From NCBI RefSeq assembly GCF_026013605.1, contig NZ_JAPDPJ010000057.1, forward strand, positions 1 through 37,929: a stretch of DNA of 37,929 nucleotides, in the 5' to 3' direction. Each line of letters opens with the position of its first letter. Positions within the stretch are counted from its first letter, which is position 1. Below, in pieces: positions 1-7,701 of this stretch. Below the pieces are notes generated by a model. The model searched no databases. It saw only the letters and a list, made by a program, of their open reading frames with translations, and was not told the DNA's origin. The position numbers were made by a program, and so were the translations under genes. Origin of the DNA: Plebeiibacterium sediminum (GTDB lineage: Bacteria; Bacteroidota; Bacteroidia; Bacteroidales; Marinilabiliaceae).

Positions 1-78
1 CTCTGTATTAGGTTTTTCATCCCTTATAAAGTTATCATTATGTCATCTTTTTATCTCGCCTTTCGTTCAAAGCGGGTG

Positions 79-110
79 CAAAGAAAGAGACTTTATTTTT
101 ACTTTCCAAA
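79..110 (-). promoter_or_regulatory. Probable rRNA-operon promoter, pointing out of the left edge
   Basis: On the minus strand a -33 element TTTG (107-110) lies 20 bp before TTTCTTTG (79-86), which matches the Bacteroidetes -7 consensus TAnnTTTG at 7 of 8 positions. It is followed by GCACCCGCTTT and a GGCGAGAT..GATG leader. A T/A-rich tract at 187-205 could act as an UP element. From memory of Bacteroides genomes, TTTGCACCCGC followed by this kind of leader is typical upstream of 16S rRNA; the rRNA itself would lie left of base 1. The promoter match is seen directly; the rRNA assignment is inferred. Confidence 0.55.
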
Positions 111-206
111 CAAAATTGAATTATTTATTTTGCAGAAAAACAAAGTTAACAAGTAAACCACTTTTTGTCAAGTGGTTAATTAGCGAAAGTTTTTTTTTGA
201 AAAAAC

Positions 207-249
207 AAGAAGGCTGATTGTTTCTGTTAGTTCAACAATCAACCTTCTT
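207..249 (-). terminator. Rho-independent terminator after hydG
   Basis: A 16-bp stem (arms 207-222 and 234-249, one mismatch) with an 11-nt loop is followed on the minus strand by GTTTTTTC. It lies just past the hydG stop and separates hydG from the strong same-direction promoter at 79-110. Confidence 0.85.
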
Positions 250-282
250 TATCTTTTCTTATTTATTAAATACAAGATGGTA

Positions 283-1716
283 TTAAAAATACAAATCCCG
301 TTCTCCACGTTTAATTTTTTCTAAACGTTCCTCCAACTTCGATTTAAAGCGATCATCTTCATATTTATCCAATTCATCTGCTATTAATTGATAACCTTTA
401 ATTTTAGTTTGCTCAGGAGCATAATCCTCTAGATACTCAGCCAAAGTCAACATAGCATTAGGCTGGCAAAATCTTTTAATAAAGCCAGGTACTGAAAACT
501 CCATGAAATGTTCGCCTGTTCTATTTAATCTGTAACATGCCGTACAAAACGAAGGAATGAAACCATTACCCACCAATTCCTCCATTACTTCATTTAATGA
601 ACGATTATCATTTATTACAAATTGTTCCTGATCAATATCCTGCTTAACCTCCTTCTGAGAGTAACCTCCCAATTCTATATTTGTTCCTCCATCAATCTGA
701 GAAACTCCAAATTGCATGATTTCATCTCTAATTTCAGCAGGTTCACGAGCTGTTAAAATCAAACCGGTATACGGTACAGCCAATCTCAAGATCGCAACCA
801 AACGAGTAAAGTCCTCATCCGACACCATCCATTTATTATCAATATTCATTTCGGACGCATCCTTTATACGTGGGAAGGAAATGGTATGCGGACCAACATT
901 ATAAACTGCTTCAAAGTGATTTACATGCCGAAGTAATCCTAACACTTCAAATCGCCAATCATACAATCCTAGCAAGGCTCCAATTCCCAAATCATCAATC
1001 CCCCCTTCCATGGCTCTGTCTAAGCCTGCAATTCTCCAGTCGTAATCTCTTTTCAGTCCGCTTTTATGAACTTTTAAATAAGTCTCTCGATGATAAGTTT
1101 CCTGAAAAATCTGGTAAGTTCCTATTCCTGCCTCTTTTACAGTTTTAAAACCTTCTATATCTAATGGAGCTGCATTAATATTTACTCGTCGAATCTCGCC
1201 ATTTTTATGCTTGACAGAATAAACAGTTCTAACAGTGTCTGCAATATATTGCGCATTATATTTTGGGTGCTCGCCATAAACTAAAATTAATCTTTTATGA
1301 CCTGCATCTTCCAATGCCTTCACTTCATTTTTGAGATCTTCAGTAGATAACGTAACCCTTTTCTGAGACTTATTCTCGGCACGAAAACCACAATAAGAAC
1401 AATTATTAATACATAAATTACCTACATATAAAGGAGCGAAAAGAACGATTCGTTTTCCGTAAACCCGTTCTTTTAATTCCTTGGCTGCCTGTTTAATTTC
1501 ATGGATTAATTCCGGATCTTTTGCGTTTATCAATATAGCTGTCTCCTGAAGTGAGAGTCTTTCTTTATTCAAAGACTTACTAATAACAGCACGTACCTCA
1601 TCAGCAGTTGGATTCTTTTTGGCCTCTAGTATTTCGTGAATTTCATCTGAATCGATAAAATTCTCCATTGAACGATCTTCTATCTTATATTTTTGAGGAT
1701 GATAGATTATTGACAT
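283..1716 (-). CDS. hydG: [FeFe]-hydrogenase H-cluster maturase HydG
   Basis: Radical SAM tyrosine lyase that makes the Fe(CO)(CN) synthon for the H-cluster of [FeFe]-hydrogenase, acting in the cytosol with HydE and HydF. The radical-SAM motif CX3CX2C is at residues 102-109 (CINNCSYC). The HydG-specific C-terminal CX2CX22C cluster motif (C391, C394, C417) separates it from the paralogue ThiH. The frame is open back to a TTG at 1740, but the ATG at 1716 gives a normal length (478 codons including stop) and has a TAAAA-rich upstream region, so I chose it. It follows the small hydrogenase regulator gene in the same direction across about 175 bp. HydE, HydF and the hydrogenase are not in the window. 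Confidence 0.95.
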   Translation of the reverse strand: MSIIYHPQKYKIEDRSMENFIDSDEIHEILEAKKNPTADEVRAVISKSLNKERLSLQETAILINAKDPELIHEIKQAAKELKERVYGKRIVLFAPLYVGNLCINNCSYCGFRAENKSQKRVTLSTEDLKNEVKALEDAGHKRLILVYGEHPKYNAQYIADTVRTVYSVKHKNGEIRRVNINAAPLDIEGFKTVKEAGIGTYQIFQETYHRETYLKVHKSGLKRDYDWRIAGLDRAMEGGIDDLGIGALLGLYDWRFEVLGLLRHVNHFEAVYNVGPHTISFPRIKDASEMNIDNKWMVSDEDFTRLVAILRLAVPYTGLILTAREPAEIRDEIMQFGVSQIDGGTNIELGGYSQKEVKQDIDQEQFVINDNRSLNEVMEELVGNGFIPSFCTACYRLNRTGEHFMEFSVPGFIKRFCQPNAMLTLAEYLEDYAPEQTKIKGYQLIADELDKYEDDRFKSKLEERLEKIKRGERDLYF

Positions 1717-1891
1717 TTTAGCATAATTTTTAGAATGCAAAAATAACTGCTTTTAAGGACATAAAGGCAACAGAATACCGAATAAAACACTTCAGACTTA
1801 AACCACTATTACAAATGCACTAATATTCAATACTTTAAATCATTCCTTAATCAATATCTCTCCAAGATCATTAACTTATTATATCTGAAAT

Positions 1892-2158
1892 CTAAGTTGA
1901 GAATAGCATCTTTTGAACATCAACTCCATCAATAATAATCAATTCTTGTTCTAATTTTACTTGTTCCTGAATATCTCCAAATAGTTCAAGAATAATTAAA
2001 CCACTTTTACTACAAAAATCATCAGTAACTTCGTGCAAGCCTAAACGAGTTTTTATTGAACATCCATACTTAGTAAGAACCTGTTGCACTTCGCCAGCTT
2101 CTTTGATTCTATCATAGATTCTTACTCCCAAAATTGTAATTCCAGATTGCATTGACAT
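1892..2158 (-). CDS. Iron-only hydrogenase system putative regulator (TM1266 family)
   Basis: A small 88-residue protein with an alternating strand/helix pattern of the ACT/NikR C-terminal ferredoxin-like type: ITILGVRIYDR strand and helix, then GLIILELFGD strand and a final helix ending in GVDVQKMLF. This matches the TM1266-like family that travels with hydrogenase maturase genes. The role is thought to be regulatory or ligand-sensing, and no DNA-binding domain is visible. Its position directly upstream of hydG on the same strand supports the call. The second in-frame ATG (codon 3) is also a possible start. Confidence 0.75.
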   Translation of the reverse strand: MSMQSGITILGVRIYDRIKEAGEVQQVLTKYGCSIKTRLGLHEVTDDFCSKSGLIILELFGDIQEQVKLEQELIIIDGVDVQKMLFST

Positions 2159-2230
2159 AGCTTAAGAAATTTATATTCTACAAAAAGTTAAACGAAGTAG
2201 ATGAATTATTCAAGTAAATCATATACAAAA

Positions 2231-2259
2231 AAACCACCAGCTTATTCAACTGATGGTTT
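2231..2259 (-). terminator. Terminator after the M56/TonB gene
   Basis: A 10-bp stem with one mismatch (2231-2240 with 2250-2259) and a 9-nt loop is followed on the minus strand by TTTTTTTG. It ends the BlaI-M56 transcript before the hydrogenase regulator gene. Confidence 0.8.
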
Positions 2260-2290
2260 CTGGTAAATTATAAAGTCAATGCTTATTACC

Positions 2291-3787
2291 TTATTTTGCG
2301 TAGCTTACCACATGAACTGTATTCTTTTCTGCATCAGTAAATTTTGTATTTACTATAACTACACCATTTTCACCTTTCTTACCATATTTTTCAATAGCCG
2401 ATTGCTCTTTTAGCACGTCAATTGATTCAATTTGCTTTGGATCAATTTTTTCAAGTTCATTATAATCTATTTCCTTGCCATCAACAATTAAAAGTGGTTG
2501 TTTTGCTGACCCAACTACTGATTCATTTTTAGCTGCTCCTTCTAAAACAAAATTAATAGGAACGGTAAAGCTTACATTTACGTATTCACCTTGTTTCATT
2601 CCCGGTTCCCACTTAGGCATTGCTTTTATAACTCGTATCGCTTCTTCATCAATTGTTTCATGTACACCTCGTGCTATTTTTGTATCTTTTACTGATCCAT
2701 CTTTCGCTACAACAAAACTTACATATACACGCCCTTGGATACCCAGTTCCTGAGCCTTTACCGGATATTTTACATTTATCGCAATAAATTTTCTCAATTC
2801 CATTTCTCCTCCTGGAAACTCAGGCATTTTTTCAACAACAGTATAAGCTACCTCATCATCGAGAGCACTACCTGTTCCTTTTAGTTGATTTTCTATGTTT
2901 TCAGCGCCCTCTTCTTCATACTCATTATCGCATGCAAAAAAGAAAGTTACTGAGGATACAACCATTAACGCAATAATTGCTTTTATAACACCGTAATTTT
3001 TTAATGAATTATTTGTCATCATTTTGAATCTTTTTTTTGTAATAGACTGGTTAAAATTATTAACAGGCAACAGTCTAATTCCGGAAGCCTGAAATAACAA
3101 TAACATTTTGTACTGGCTAATAGAAGTACCTTTACTTAATACTTCTTTATCTGCCTGAAATTCGTGAAGTTCCTTCAATAAGCGTCTGATTATCCAGGCA
3201 AAAGGATTAAACCATTGCATAATTAAAAGTGCTTCGGTAATTAAAACGTCTAGTGAATGTTTGAATCGAACATGAGCTTTTTCGTGATCCATTATTTTAT
3301 TCAAATCTTCATTTGTATATAATGATCGATTCACAAAAATGACATGAAAGAATGAAAAAGGATTAAAACGACCAGGCAAATCAGCCACTCTATATCCTTC
3401 AATTTTTGTCCAGACTGCACTTCTGGAGAGTCCGCCCAATCGAACAAATCCATAAAGCAACCTGGCCATTAGCAATACTACTCCTATTAAATACAACCAA
3501 TTAAACATCTGAAATCTTACAATTACTGGTACAACAGCTTCTTGCACCTGTCCGGAATACACATTAATAGATCCCAACAAGTATGAGATTCCCTGTGTTT
3601 GATTTTCAGTATTTAAAGGAGTTGCAAAATGTACTAAAGGAACTACTGCCGACAGCAATAATGATAAGAGTAGATAAACTCTATTAAAATGAAACATTCG
3701 TTCATTATGAAGAACCAAACGATAAAAGATAGTCAATACACCAAGTATCAGCGATGACTCCATTAGATATTGTATAAATGTTTCCAT
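2291..3787 (-). CDS. BlaR1-type M56 membrane metallopeptidase with C-terminal TonB domain
   Basis: Integral membrane zinc peptidase, partner of the BlaI-type repressor just upstream (2-bp gap, so one operon). N-terminal hydrophobic segments lie at about 5-25, 37-55 and 95-115. The zinc motif HEKAH is at 168-172 and a later LHEFQAD at 207-213 supplies the third ligand. A further membrane segment is near 265-285. The periplasmic part, about 317-420, is a TonB C-terminal domain (MPEFPGG..., YPVKAQELGIQGRVYVSF). The last 60 residues (LLIVDGKEI...IESIDVLKE...YGKKGENGVVIVNTK) resemble the plug motif of SusC-type TonB-dependent receptors. There is no penicillin-binding sensor domain, so beta-lactam sensing is not implied. 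Likely role: signal-dependent cleavage that relieves BlaI repression; the signal is unknown. Confidence 0.88.
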   Translation of the reverse strand: METFIQYLMESSLILGVLTIFYRLVLHNERMFHFNRVYLLLSLLLSAVVPLVHFATPLNTENQTQGISYLLGSINVYSGQVQEAVVPVIVRFQMFNWLYLIGVVLLMARLLYGFVRLGGLSRSAVWTKIEGYRVADLPGRFNPFSFFHVIFVNRSLYTNEDLNKIMDHEKAHVRFKHSLDVLITEALLIMQWFNPFAWIIRRLLKELHEFQADKEVLSKGTSISQYKMLLLFQASGIRLLPVNNFNQSITKKRFKMMTNNSLKNYGVIKAIIALMVVSSVTFFFACDNEYEEEGAENIENQLKGTGSALDDEVAYTVVEKMPEFPGGEMELRKFIAINVKYPVKAQELGIQGRVYVSFVVAKDGSVKDTKIARGVHETIDEEAIRVIKAMPKWEPGMKQGEYVNVSFTVPINFVLEGAAKNESVVGSAKQPLLIVDGKEIDYNELEKIDPKQIESIDVLKEQSAIEKYGKKGENGVVIVNTKFTDAEKNTVHVVSYAK

Positions 3788-3789
3788 AT

Positions 3790-4164
3790 CTATTCTTTTT
3801 CTTTTTTTAATTCATCTTTAATATCATTCATCAACTCCTCAAGTTCCTCAATATCCATTTTATCTTCTTTTGCAAAAAACGATACCAATTCTTTTAATGA
3901 ACCTTGAAAATAATTAGATACAAATCGTTTCATAAACTTTTTACGATAAGCCTCTTTTGAAACTATTGCAAAATAAAGGTATCCTCTACCCTCCTTTTCA
4001 TGATCTACAAAACCTTTTGTTTCTAAAATTCTGACTATAGTAGAAATGGTATTAAAAGCAGGTTTGGGTTCCTGCATTTTGTCTATAATGCTTTTTACTG
4101 TGGTTTTGCCTAATTCCCACATTATTTGCATCACTTGTTCTTCTGCTTTTGTTAATTCTTTCAT
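3790..4164 (-). CDS. BlaI/MecI/CopY-family transcriptional repressor
   Basis: A winged-helix repressor of about 124 residues. The N-terminus MKELTKAEEQVMQIMWELG and the following KTTVKSIIDKM...FNTISTIVRILETKGF are the typical BlaI wing-helix core, and GRGYLYFAIVSKEAYR is the conserved wing region. The C-terminal helices (FFAKEDKMDIEELEELM) form the dimerisation part that the partner peptidase cleaves in known systems. The frame opens further upstream at 4203, but the internal ATG at 4164, preceded by TATAA, starts the family's conserved N-terminus. It is the first gene of the operon with the M56 peptidase. A dyad upstream at 4300-4311 is a possible operator. Confidence 0.9.
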   Translation of the reverse strand: MKELTKAEEQVMQIMWELGKTTVKSIIDKMQEPKPAFNTISTIVRILETKGFVDHEKEGRGYLYFAIVSKEAYRKKFMKRFVSNYFQGSLKELVSFFAKEDKMDIEELEELMNDIKDELKKEKE

Positions 4165-4299
4165 TTTATATTCTATAATAAAGGTTATTGAAACAGTAAA
4201 CATGTTTCAATTTCATCAACCTCACATTCAATTCAACTAAATCACTAGTTCAAAAATAATCCTTGACAATCAGAAAAGCAAACTTTTAAACTATTATTT

Positions 4300-4311
4300 T
4301 AGTTCAAACTA
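4300..4311. promoter_or_regulatory. Dyad TAGTT-ca-AACTA between blaI-type and lacI-type genes
   Basis: A perfect 5-bp inverted repeat with a 2-bp centre in the divergent region between the BlaI-type and LacI-type genes. AGTTCAAA occurs again near 4245-4252. It could be an operator for either regulator, more likely BlaI because LacI has its own clear palindromes. No proof in sequence. Confidence 0.25.
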
Positions 4312-4428
4312 TAAATTCATTAATCCTCCAACCAACACACAATCCCTTTAATACCTGTTTTTCATTACTTTAAATCCATCATCCTTAAAATTAATAAAAT
4401 AATTTCTTCTGATTTTGAAATAATTATA

Positions 4429-4436
4429 TACTTTTG
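4429..4436 (+). promoter_or_regulatory. -7 promoter element of the lacI-type gene
   Basis: TACTTTTG fits the Bacteroidetes -7 consensus TAnnTTTG exactly. Its -33 element is weak (TTC at about 19 bp upstream). The palindromic operator at 4438-4449 begins 2 bp downstream, so bound repressor would cover the transcription start. Confidence 0.55.
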
Positions 4437-4437
4437 C

Positions 4438-4449
4438 TAAACCGTTTTA
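4438..4449. promoter_or_regulatory. LacI-family operator upstream of the repressor gene
   Basis: TAAACCGTTTTA differs by one base from the perfect palindrome TAAACCGGTTTA at 5500-5511. Its position between the -7 element and the ATG at 4457 indicates autorepression. Confidence 0.7.
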
Positions 4450-4456
4450 CTAAAAC

Positions 4457-5455
4457 ATGACAAAGATTTCGATAAATAAAATAGCTGAGTTGGCAGGCGT
4501 TTCAAAGACTACTGTTTCATTCGTTTTAAATGGAAGAGGTGATGAAAAAAATATTAGCCAGAAAACTCAGGAAAAAATTCTTGCAGTTGCTCGTGAGAAC
4601 AATTACAAAGCAAACTATATTGCCCGAAGTCTCTCCTTAGGAAAATCATTTACAATAGGCTTTATTGTACCTGACATTTCAAACCCATTTTTTGGAAAAA
4701 TTGCAAAGCAAATAGAAACTGTTGCTGAAAAGAAAGGCTATTCAGTAATGGTTGCTAATACCAATGAAGATGTTTTAAAGGAAACGAATATTATTGAAAG
4801 CTTTAAGGCGCGACAAATTGATGGAATCATTTTAGCAAGCGCATCAAAAAACTACAATCAACTTACATCAATAATTGGTAAAGATTATCCATCAGTATTT
4901 TTTGACAGGTTTCTTCCTAATATGAATAAACCTTTTATTGGTATAAATAACTTTGAAACAGCGCAACAATTAACTGAGTTACTAATTCAAAAAGGTCATA
5001 AAAAGATTGCACTGGTTTCAATTACATCATATTTACCAAACATAGTTAACAGGATAAATGGCTATAAGGATGCTTTAACGACCTCTGAAATTGGAGTAAA
5101 TGAAGATTTAATTTTTGAAATTGAACCTACTGACATTAAAAATGGGATTAAACAAGTCATTTCTAATATGGTTGAAGGAGAAAATCCAACAACTGCAATT
5201 CTATTTTTAAACAACGTACTTACTGCTGAAGCTATTTGGACCGTTAACACATTATATCCGGAATACAAAGATCAGCTTGATTTTGCCAGTTTTGATAATC
5301 TGGATCTTTTTGATTACTCAACTCCCAGGGTTATATCAGCACTACAGCCCAGCGAGGATATTGCAAACCTTGCAGTTAATATGCTTTGTGATCAAATTGA
5401 TAACAATAACCAACACGAAGGAATTCAGTTAGATACATCCATAATAACAAGATAA
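4457..5455 (+). CDS. LacI-family transcriptional repressor of the sugar operon
   Basis: 332 residues. The N-terminal helix-turn-helix (INKIAELAGVSKTTVSFVLN, residues about 6-25) and hinge helix (YIARSLSLGKS) are followed by a periplasmic-binding-protein-like sugar domain starting TIGFIVPDISNPFFGKIAKQ and running to the end. It should bind a hexose or hexose phosphate in the cytosol and repress the adjacent ROK kinase and ManA genes. Two near-identical palindromes with a central CCGG or CCGT, one just before its own ATG and one 46 bp before the kinase ATG, are the likely operators. Full length for the family and no defects. The effector cannot be read from the sequence; mannose or fructose is inferred from manA. 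Confidence 0.93.
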   Translation: MTKISINKIAELAGVSKTTVSFVLNGRGDEKNISQKTQEKILAVARENNYKANYIARSLSLGKSFTIGFIVPDISNPFFGKIAKQIETVAEKKGYSVMVANTNEDVLKETNIIESFKARQIDGIILASASKNYNQLTSIIGKDYPSVFFDRFLPNMNKPFIGINNFETAQQLTELLIQKGHKKIALVSITSYLPNIVNRINGYKDALTTSEIGVNEDLIFEIEPTDIKNGIKQVISNMVEGENPTTAILFLNNVLTAEAIWTVNTLYPEYKDQLDFASFDNLDLFDYSTPRVISALQPSEDIANLAVNMLCDQIDNNNQHEGIQLDTSIITR

Positions 5456-5499
5456 AATTAAAATGAGTACACATTATTTATATTACTCAATCCATTTAC

Positions 5500-5511
5500 T
5501 AAACCGGTTTA
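5500..5511. promoter_or_regulatory. LacI-family operator upstream of the ROK kinase-manA unit
   Basis: TAAACCGGTTTA is a perfect 12-bp palindrome with the central CpG typical of LacI-family sites, and the flanks TTAC/ATAA extend the symmetry partly. It lies in the 102-bp gap between the repressor and the kinase. The sister site at 4438-4449 supports the assignment. No exact TAnnTTTG promoter is visible beside it. Confidence 0.78.
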
Positions 5512-5557
5512 ATAAAACAATTTAAAATCAACTAAATAAATCCATAATATTAATAAA

Positions 5558-6631
5558 ATGAATATTAATTACGATAATAGAATTGTCCTTACCCTTGATG
5601 CAGGGGGAACTAACTTTGTATTCAATGCAATACAAGGTGGCAAACTACTTATTGACCCTATTACGTCTCCTTCATACGGAGATCAACTTGAGAAATGTCT
5701 ACATACCATAATTGATGGTTTTAATAAGGTAAAATCTCAATTAAATGAGGAGCCAGTTGCAATTAGCTTTGCATTTCCTGGTCCTGCAGATTACCCTAAC
5801 GGAATTATTGGCGATTTAGGAAATCTTCCTGGATTCAGAGGTGGTATTGCTTTGGCTGATATGCTAAACGAACAGTTTAATATTCCGGTATTTATTCAAA
5901 ATGATGGAGACCTTTATGCATACGGAGAAGCTTTGGGTGGTATTCTTCCTGAAATCAATAACAAAAGCGAAAAACAATACAAGAATTTAATTGGAGTAAC
6001 TCTTGGAACTGGTTTTGGTGCAGGTTTAGTTCATGATGGGACTTTAATTACTGGCGACAATAGCATTGCTTCTGAGGTTTGGCTAATAGCAAACTCTATA
6101 TCACCTGATAAAAATGCAGAAGAAGGTGTTAGCACCAGAGCTATTATTAATACGTATAAAAATCTATCTGGTGAGAAGGAAAAAGACCATATGCCTGTAG
6201 ACATTTACAAAATTGCCTTAGGAAAAGTAGAGGGTGATAGTGAAGCAGCTAAAAATGCATTTAAAGAGTTTGGAAGACATCTGGGAGATTCACTTGCTAC
6301 GCTAATTACTTTATTTGACGGTATTGTAGTTATTGGCGGAGGAATTACTGGTGCTAGTGAGCTTTTTATGCCTGAAGCTATGAATATTTTAAGAGGTAAG
6401 TTTGATTGTGGACAAAGTCGTTTGGTTCATGATGTTTACTTTATAGATAACAAAGATGAAGCTGCCGAATTTTTCAAATCAACATCGGTAACAATCAAAG
6501 TTCCCTTTTCAGAGAAAACAATACCTTATAACAAAGAACAAAAAATTGCTATCGCAACAAGTAAAATAGATGCTAGTGAAGCCATCGCACTTGGAGCGTA
6601 TGCATATGCATTAAAAATGTTAGATAAATAA
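5558..6631 (+). CDS. ROK-family sugar kinase (probable manno-/fructo-/glucokinase)
   Basis: 357-residue ATP-dependent hexose kinase. The phosphate-1 loop DAGGTNF (14-20), catalytic Asp in FIQNDGD (D116), LGTGFGAG phosphate-2 loop (149-156) and VIGGGI near the C-terminus show an ASKHA/ROK fold. The usual ROK ExGH motif is replaced here (SEVWLIAN), and the zinc-binding CxCGxxGC is missing; instead there is the EEGVSTRAI pattern that I associate with Bacteroidetes ROK proteins. It is followed after 10 bp by manA, so one transcript. With ManA the simplest pathway is mannose to mannose-6-phosphate to fructose-6-phosphate. Substrate is inferred; glucose or fructose remain possible. Confidence 0.85.
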   Translation: MNINYDNRIVLTLDAGGTNFVFNAIQGGKLLIDPITSPSYGDQLEKCLHTIIDGFNKVKSQLNEEPVAISFAFPGPADYPNGIIGDLGNLPGFRGGIALADMLNEQFNIPVFIQNDGDLYAYGEALGGILPEINNKSEKQYKNLIGVTLGTGFGAGLVHDGTLITGDNSIASEVWLIANSISPDKNAEEGVSTRAIINTYKNLSGEKEKDHMPVDIYKIALGKVEGDSEAAKNAFKEFGRHLGDSLATLITLFDGIVVIGGGITGASELFMPEAMNILRGKFDCGQSRLVHDVYFIDNKDEAAEFFKSTSVTIKVPFSEKTIPYNKEQKIAIATSKIDASEAIALGAYAYALKMLDK

Positions 6632-6641
6632 AAATAAGAAT

Positions 6642-7607
6642 ATGTTATATCCATTAAAATTTAGTCCTATTTTAAAGGAAATGATTTGGGGTGGTTCAAA
6701 AATCCCTGAAACATTAAACATTGCGGTTGAGGCTGACACAAAGATTGGTGAAAACTTCACTCTTTCCGGATTAGAAAATGATCTTTCCGTAGTTTCAAAC
6801 GGAGATTTAAAAGGGAAAAACCTGGTTGAACTGATCAATGAATACAAAGGCCAGCTAATTGGAGATAAAGTTTATGCTCAATTTGGAAGTAAATTCCCTT
6901 TATTATTAAAGTATATTGATGCAAACGATGATTTATCCATTCAGGTACATCCAAATGATGAGCTTGCCAAAATAAAACATAATTCTTTTGGTAAAACTGA
7001 AATGTGGTATGTTATCGAAGCAGAAGAAAACGCAAGTTTAATTTCCGGATTTTCAAAAGTAACTTCAGCAAAAGAATTTGAAGAATTACACCAGAATAAA
7101 AATATCATGAGTTTAATGCAAATGCATAATACTCAAAAAGGAGATACATTCTTTATTCCTGCAGGAAAGGTTCACTCTATTGGTAGAGGAAACCTAATTG
7201 CTGAAATTCAACAAACTTCAGACATTACTTACAGAATTTACGACTTTGACAGAACGGATAAATTTGGTAATCCAAGAGAGTTACATCACGAACTTGCAAT
7301 GGATGCAATGAATTTCTCTGATAATGAATCTGGAAAAGTGGATTATACTCCATTAAAAAATCAAAGCGTAAACGTAGCTCAATGTCAATATTTTACCACA
7401 AATTTTATTGAGGTTAATGGTGAATTATCGAAGAACTATGACTCTGTTGATTCTTTTGTTATTCTTATGAATGTGGGTGGTGAGTGTTCTATACAATTTG
7501 AAAACGAAACTATTTCGTTAAATATGATGGAAACAGCTCTAATTCCTGCATGTATTAAAGATATTTCTGTTTCAGGAAATGCAGAATTACTTGAAGTTTA
7601 TATTTAA
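6642..7607 (+). CDS. manA: Mannose-6-phosphate isomerase, class I (short type)
   Basis: Zinc cupin enzyme interconverting mannose-6-phosphate and fructose-6-phosphate in the cytosol. 321 residues, the usual length of the short Bacillus-type enzyme. It starts LYPLKFSPILKEMIWGG as the family does. Zinc ligands are visible as QVHPND (Q101, H103), KTEMWYV (E120) and PAGKVHSIG (about 173-181), followed by the active-site stretch EIQQTSDITYRIYDFDR. It is the last gene of the LacI-regulated unit, 10 bp after the kinase, and ends at the hairpin at 7643-7670. Confidence 0.95.
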   Translation: MLYPLKFSPILKEMIWGGSKIPETLNIAVEADTKIGENFTLSGLENDLSVVSNGDLKGKNLVELINEYKGQLIGDKVYAQFGSKFPLLLKYIDANDDLSIQVHPNDELAKIKHNSFGKTEMWYVIEAEENASLISGFSKVTSAKEFEELHQNKNIMSLMQMHNTQKGDTFFIPAGKVHSIGRGNLIAEIQQTSDITYRIYDFDRTDKFGNPRELHHELAMDAMNFSDNESGKVDYTPLKNQSVNVAQCQYFTTNFIEVNGELSKNYDSVDSFVILMNVGGECSIQFENETISLNMMETALIPACIKDISVSGNAELLEVYI

Positions 7608-7642
7608 TTTCAATTACTACACATTATATATTCAAAAAGAAC

Positions 7643-7670
7643 AAAGCCCCTTAAATTATTGAGGGGCTTT
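7643..7670. terminator. Bidirectional terminator between manA and the DUF6515 gene
   Basis: A 9-bp GC-rich stem (AAAGCCCCT 7643-7651 with AGGGGCTTT 7662-7670) between convergent genes. The minus-strand side continues with TTTGTTCTTTTTG, a good T tract; the plus-strand T tract is short. Confidence 0.8.
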
Positions 7671-7701
7671 GCTATGTAATATACTAATACAAACAATACT
7701 G

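Noticed and set aside
156-177. 8-bp-stem hairpin as a second terminator
   Set aside because: There is no T run after it on either strand and the real hydG terminator lies at 207-249; it may simply be part of the upstream region of the leftward promoter.
2291-4164. Beta-lactam resistance regulator pair (blaR1-blaI)
   Set aside because: The peptidase has no penicillin-binding sensor domain and no beta-lactamase gene is nearby; BlaI-type repressors control many other functions.
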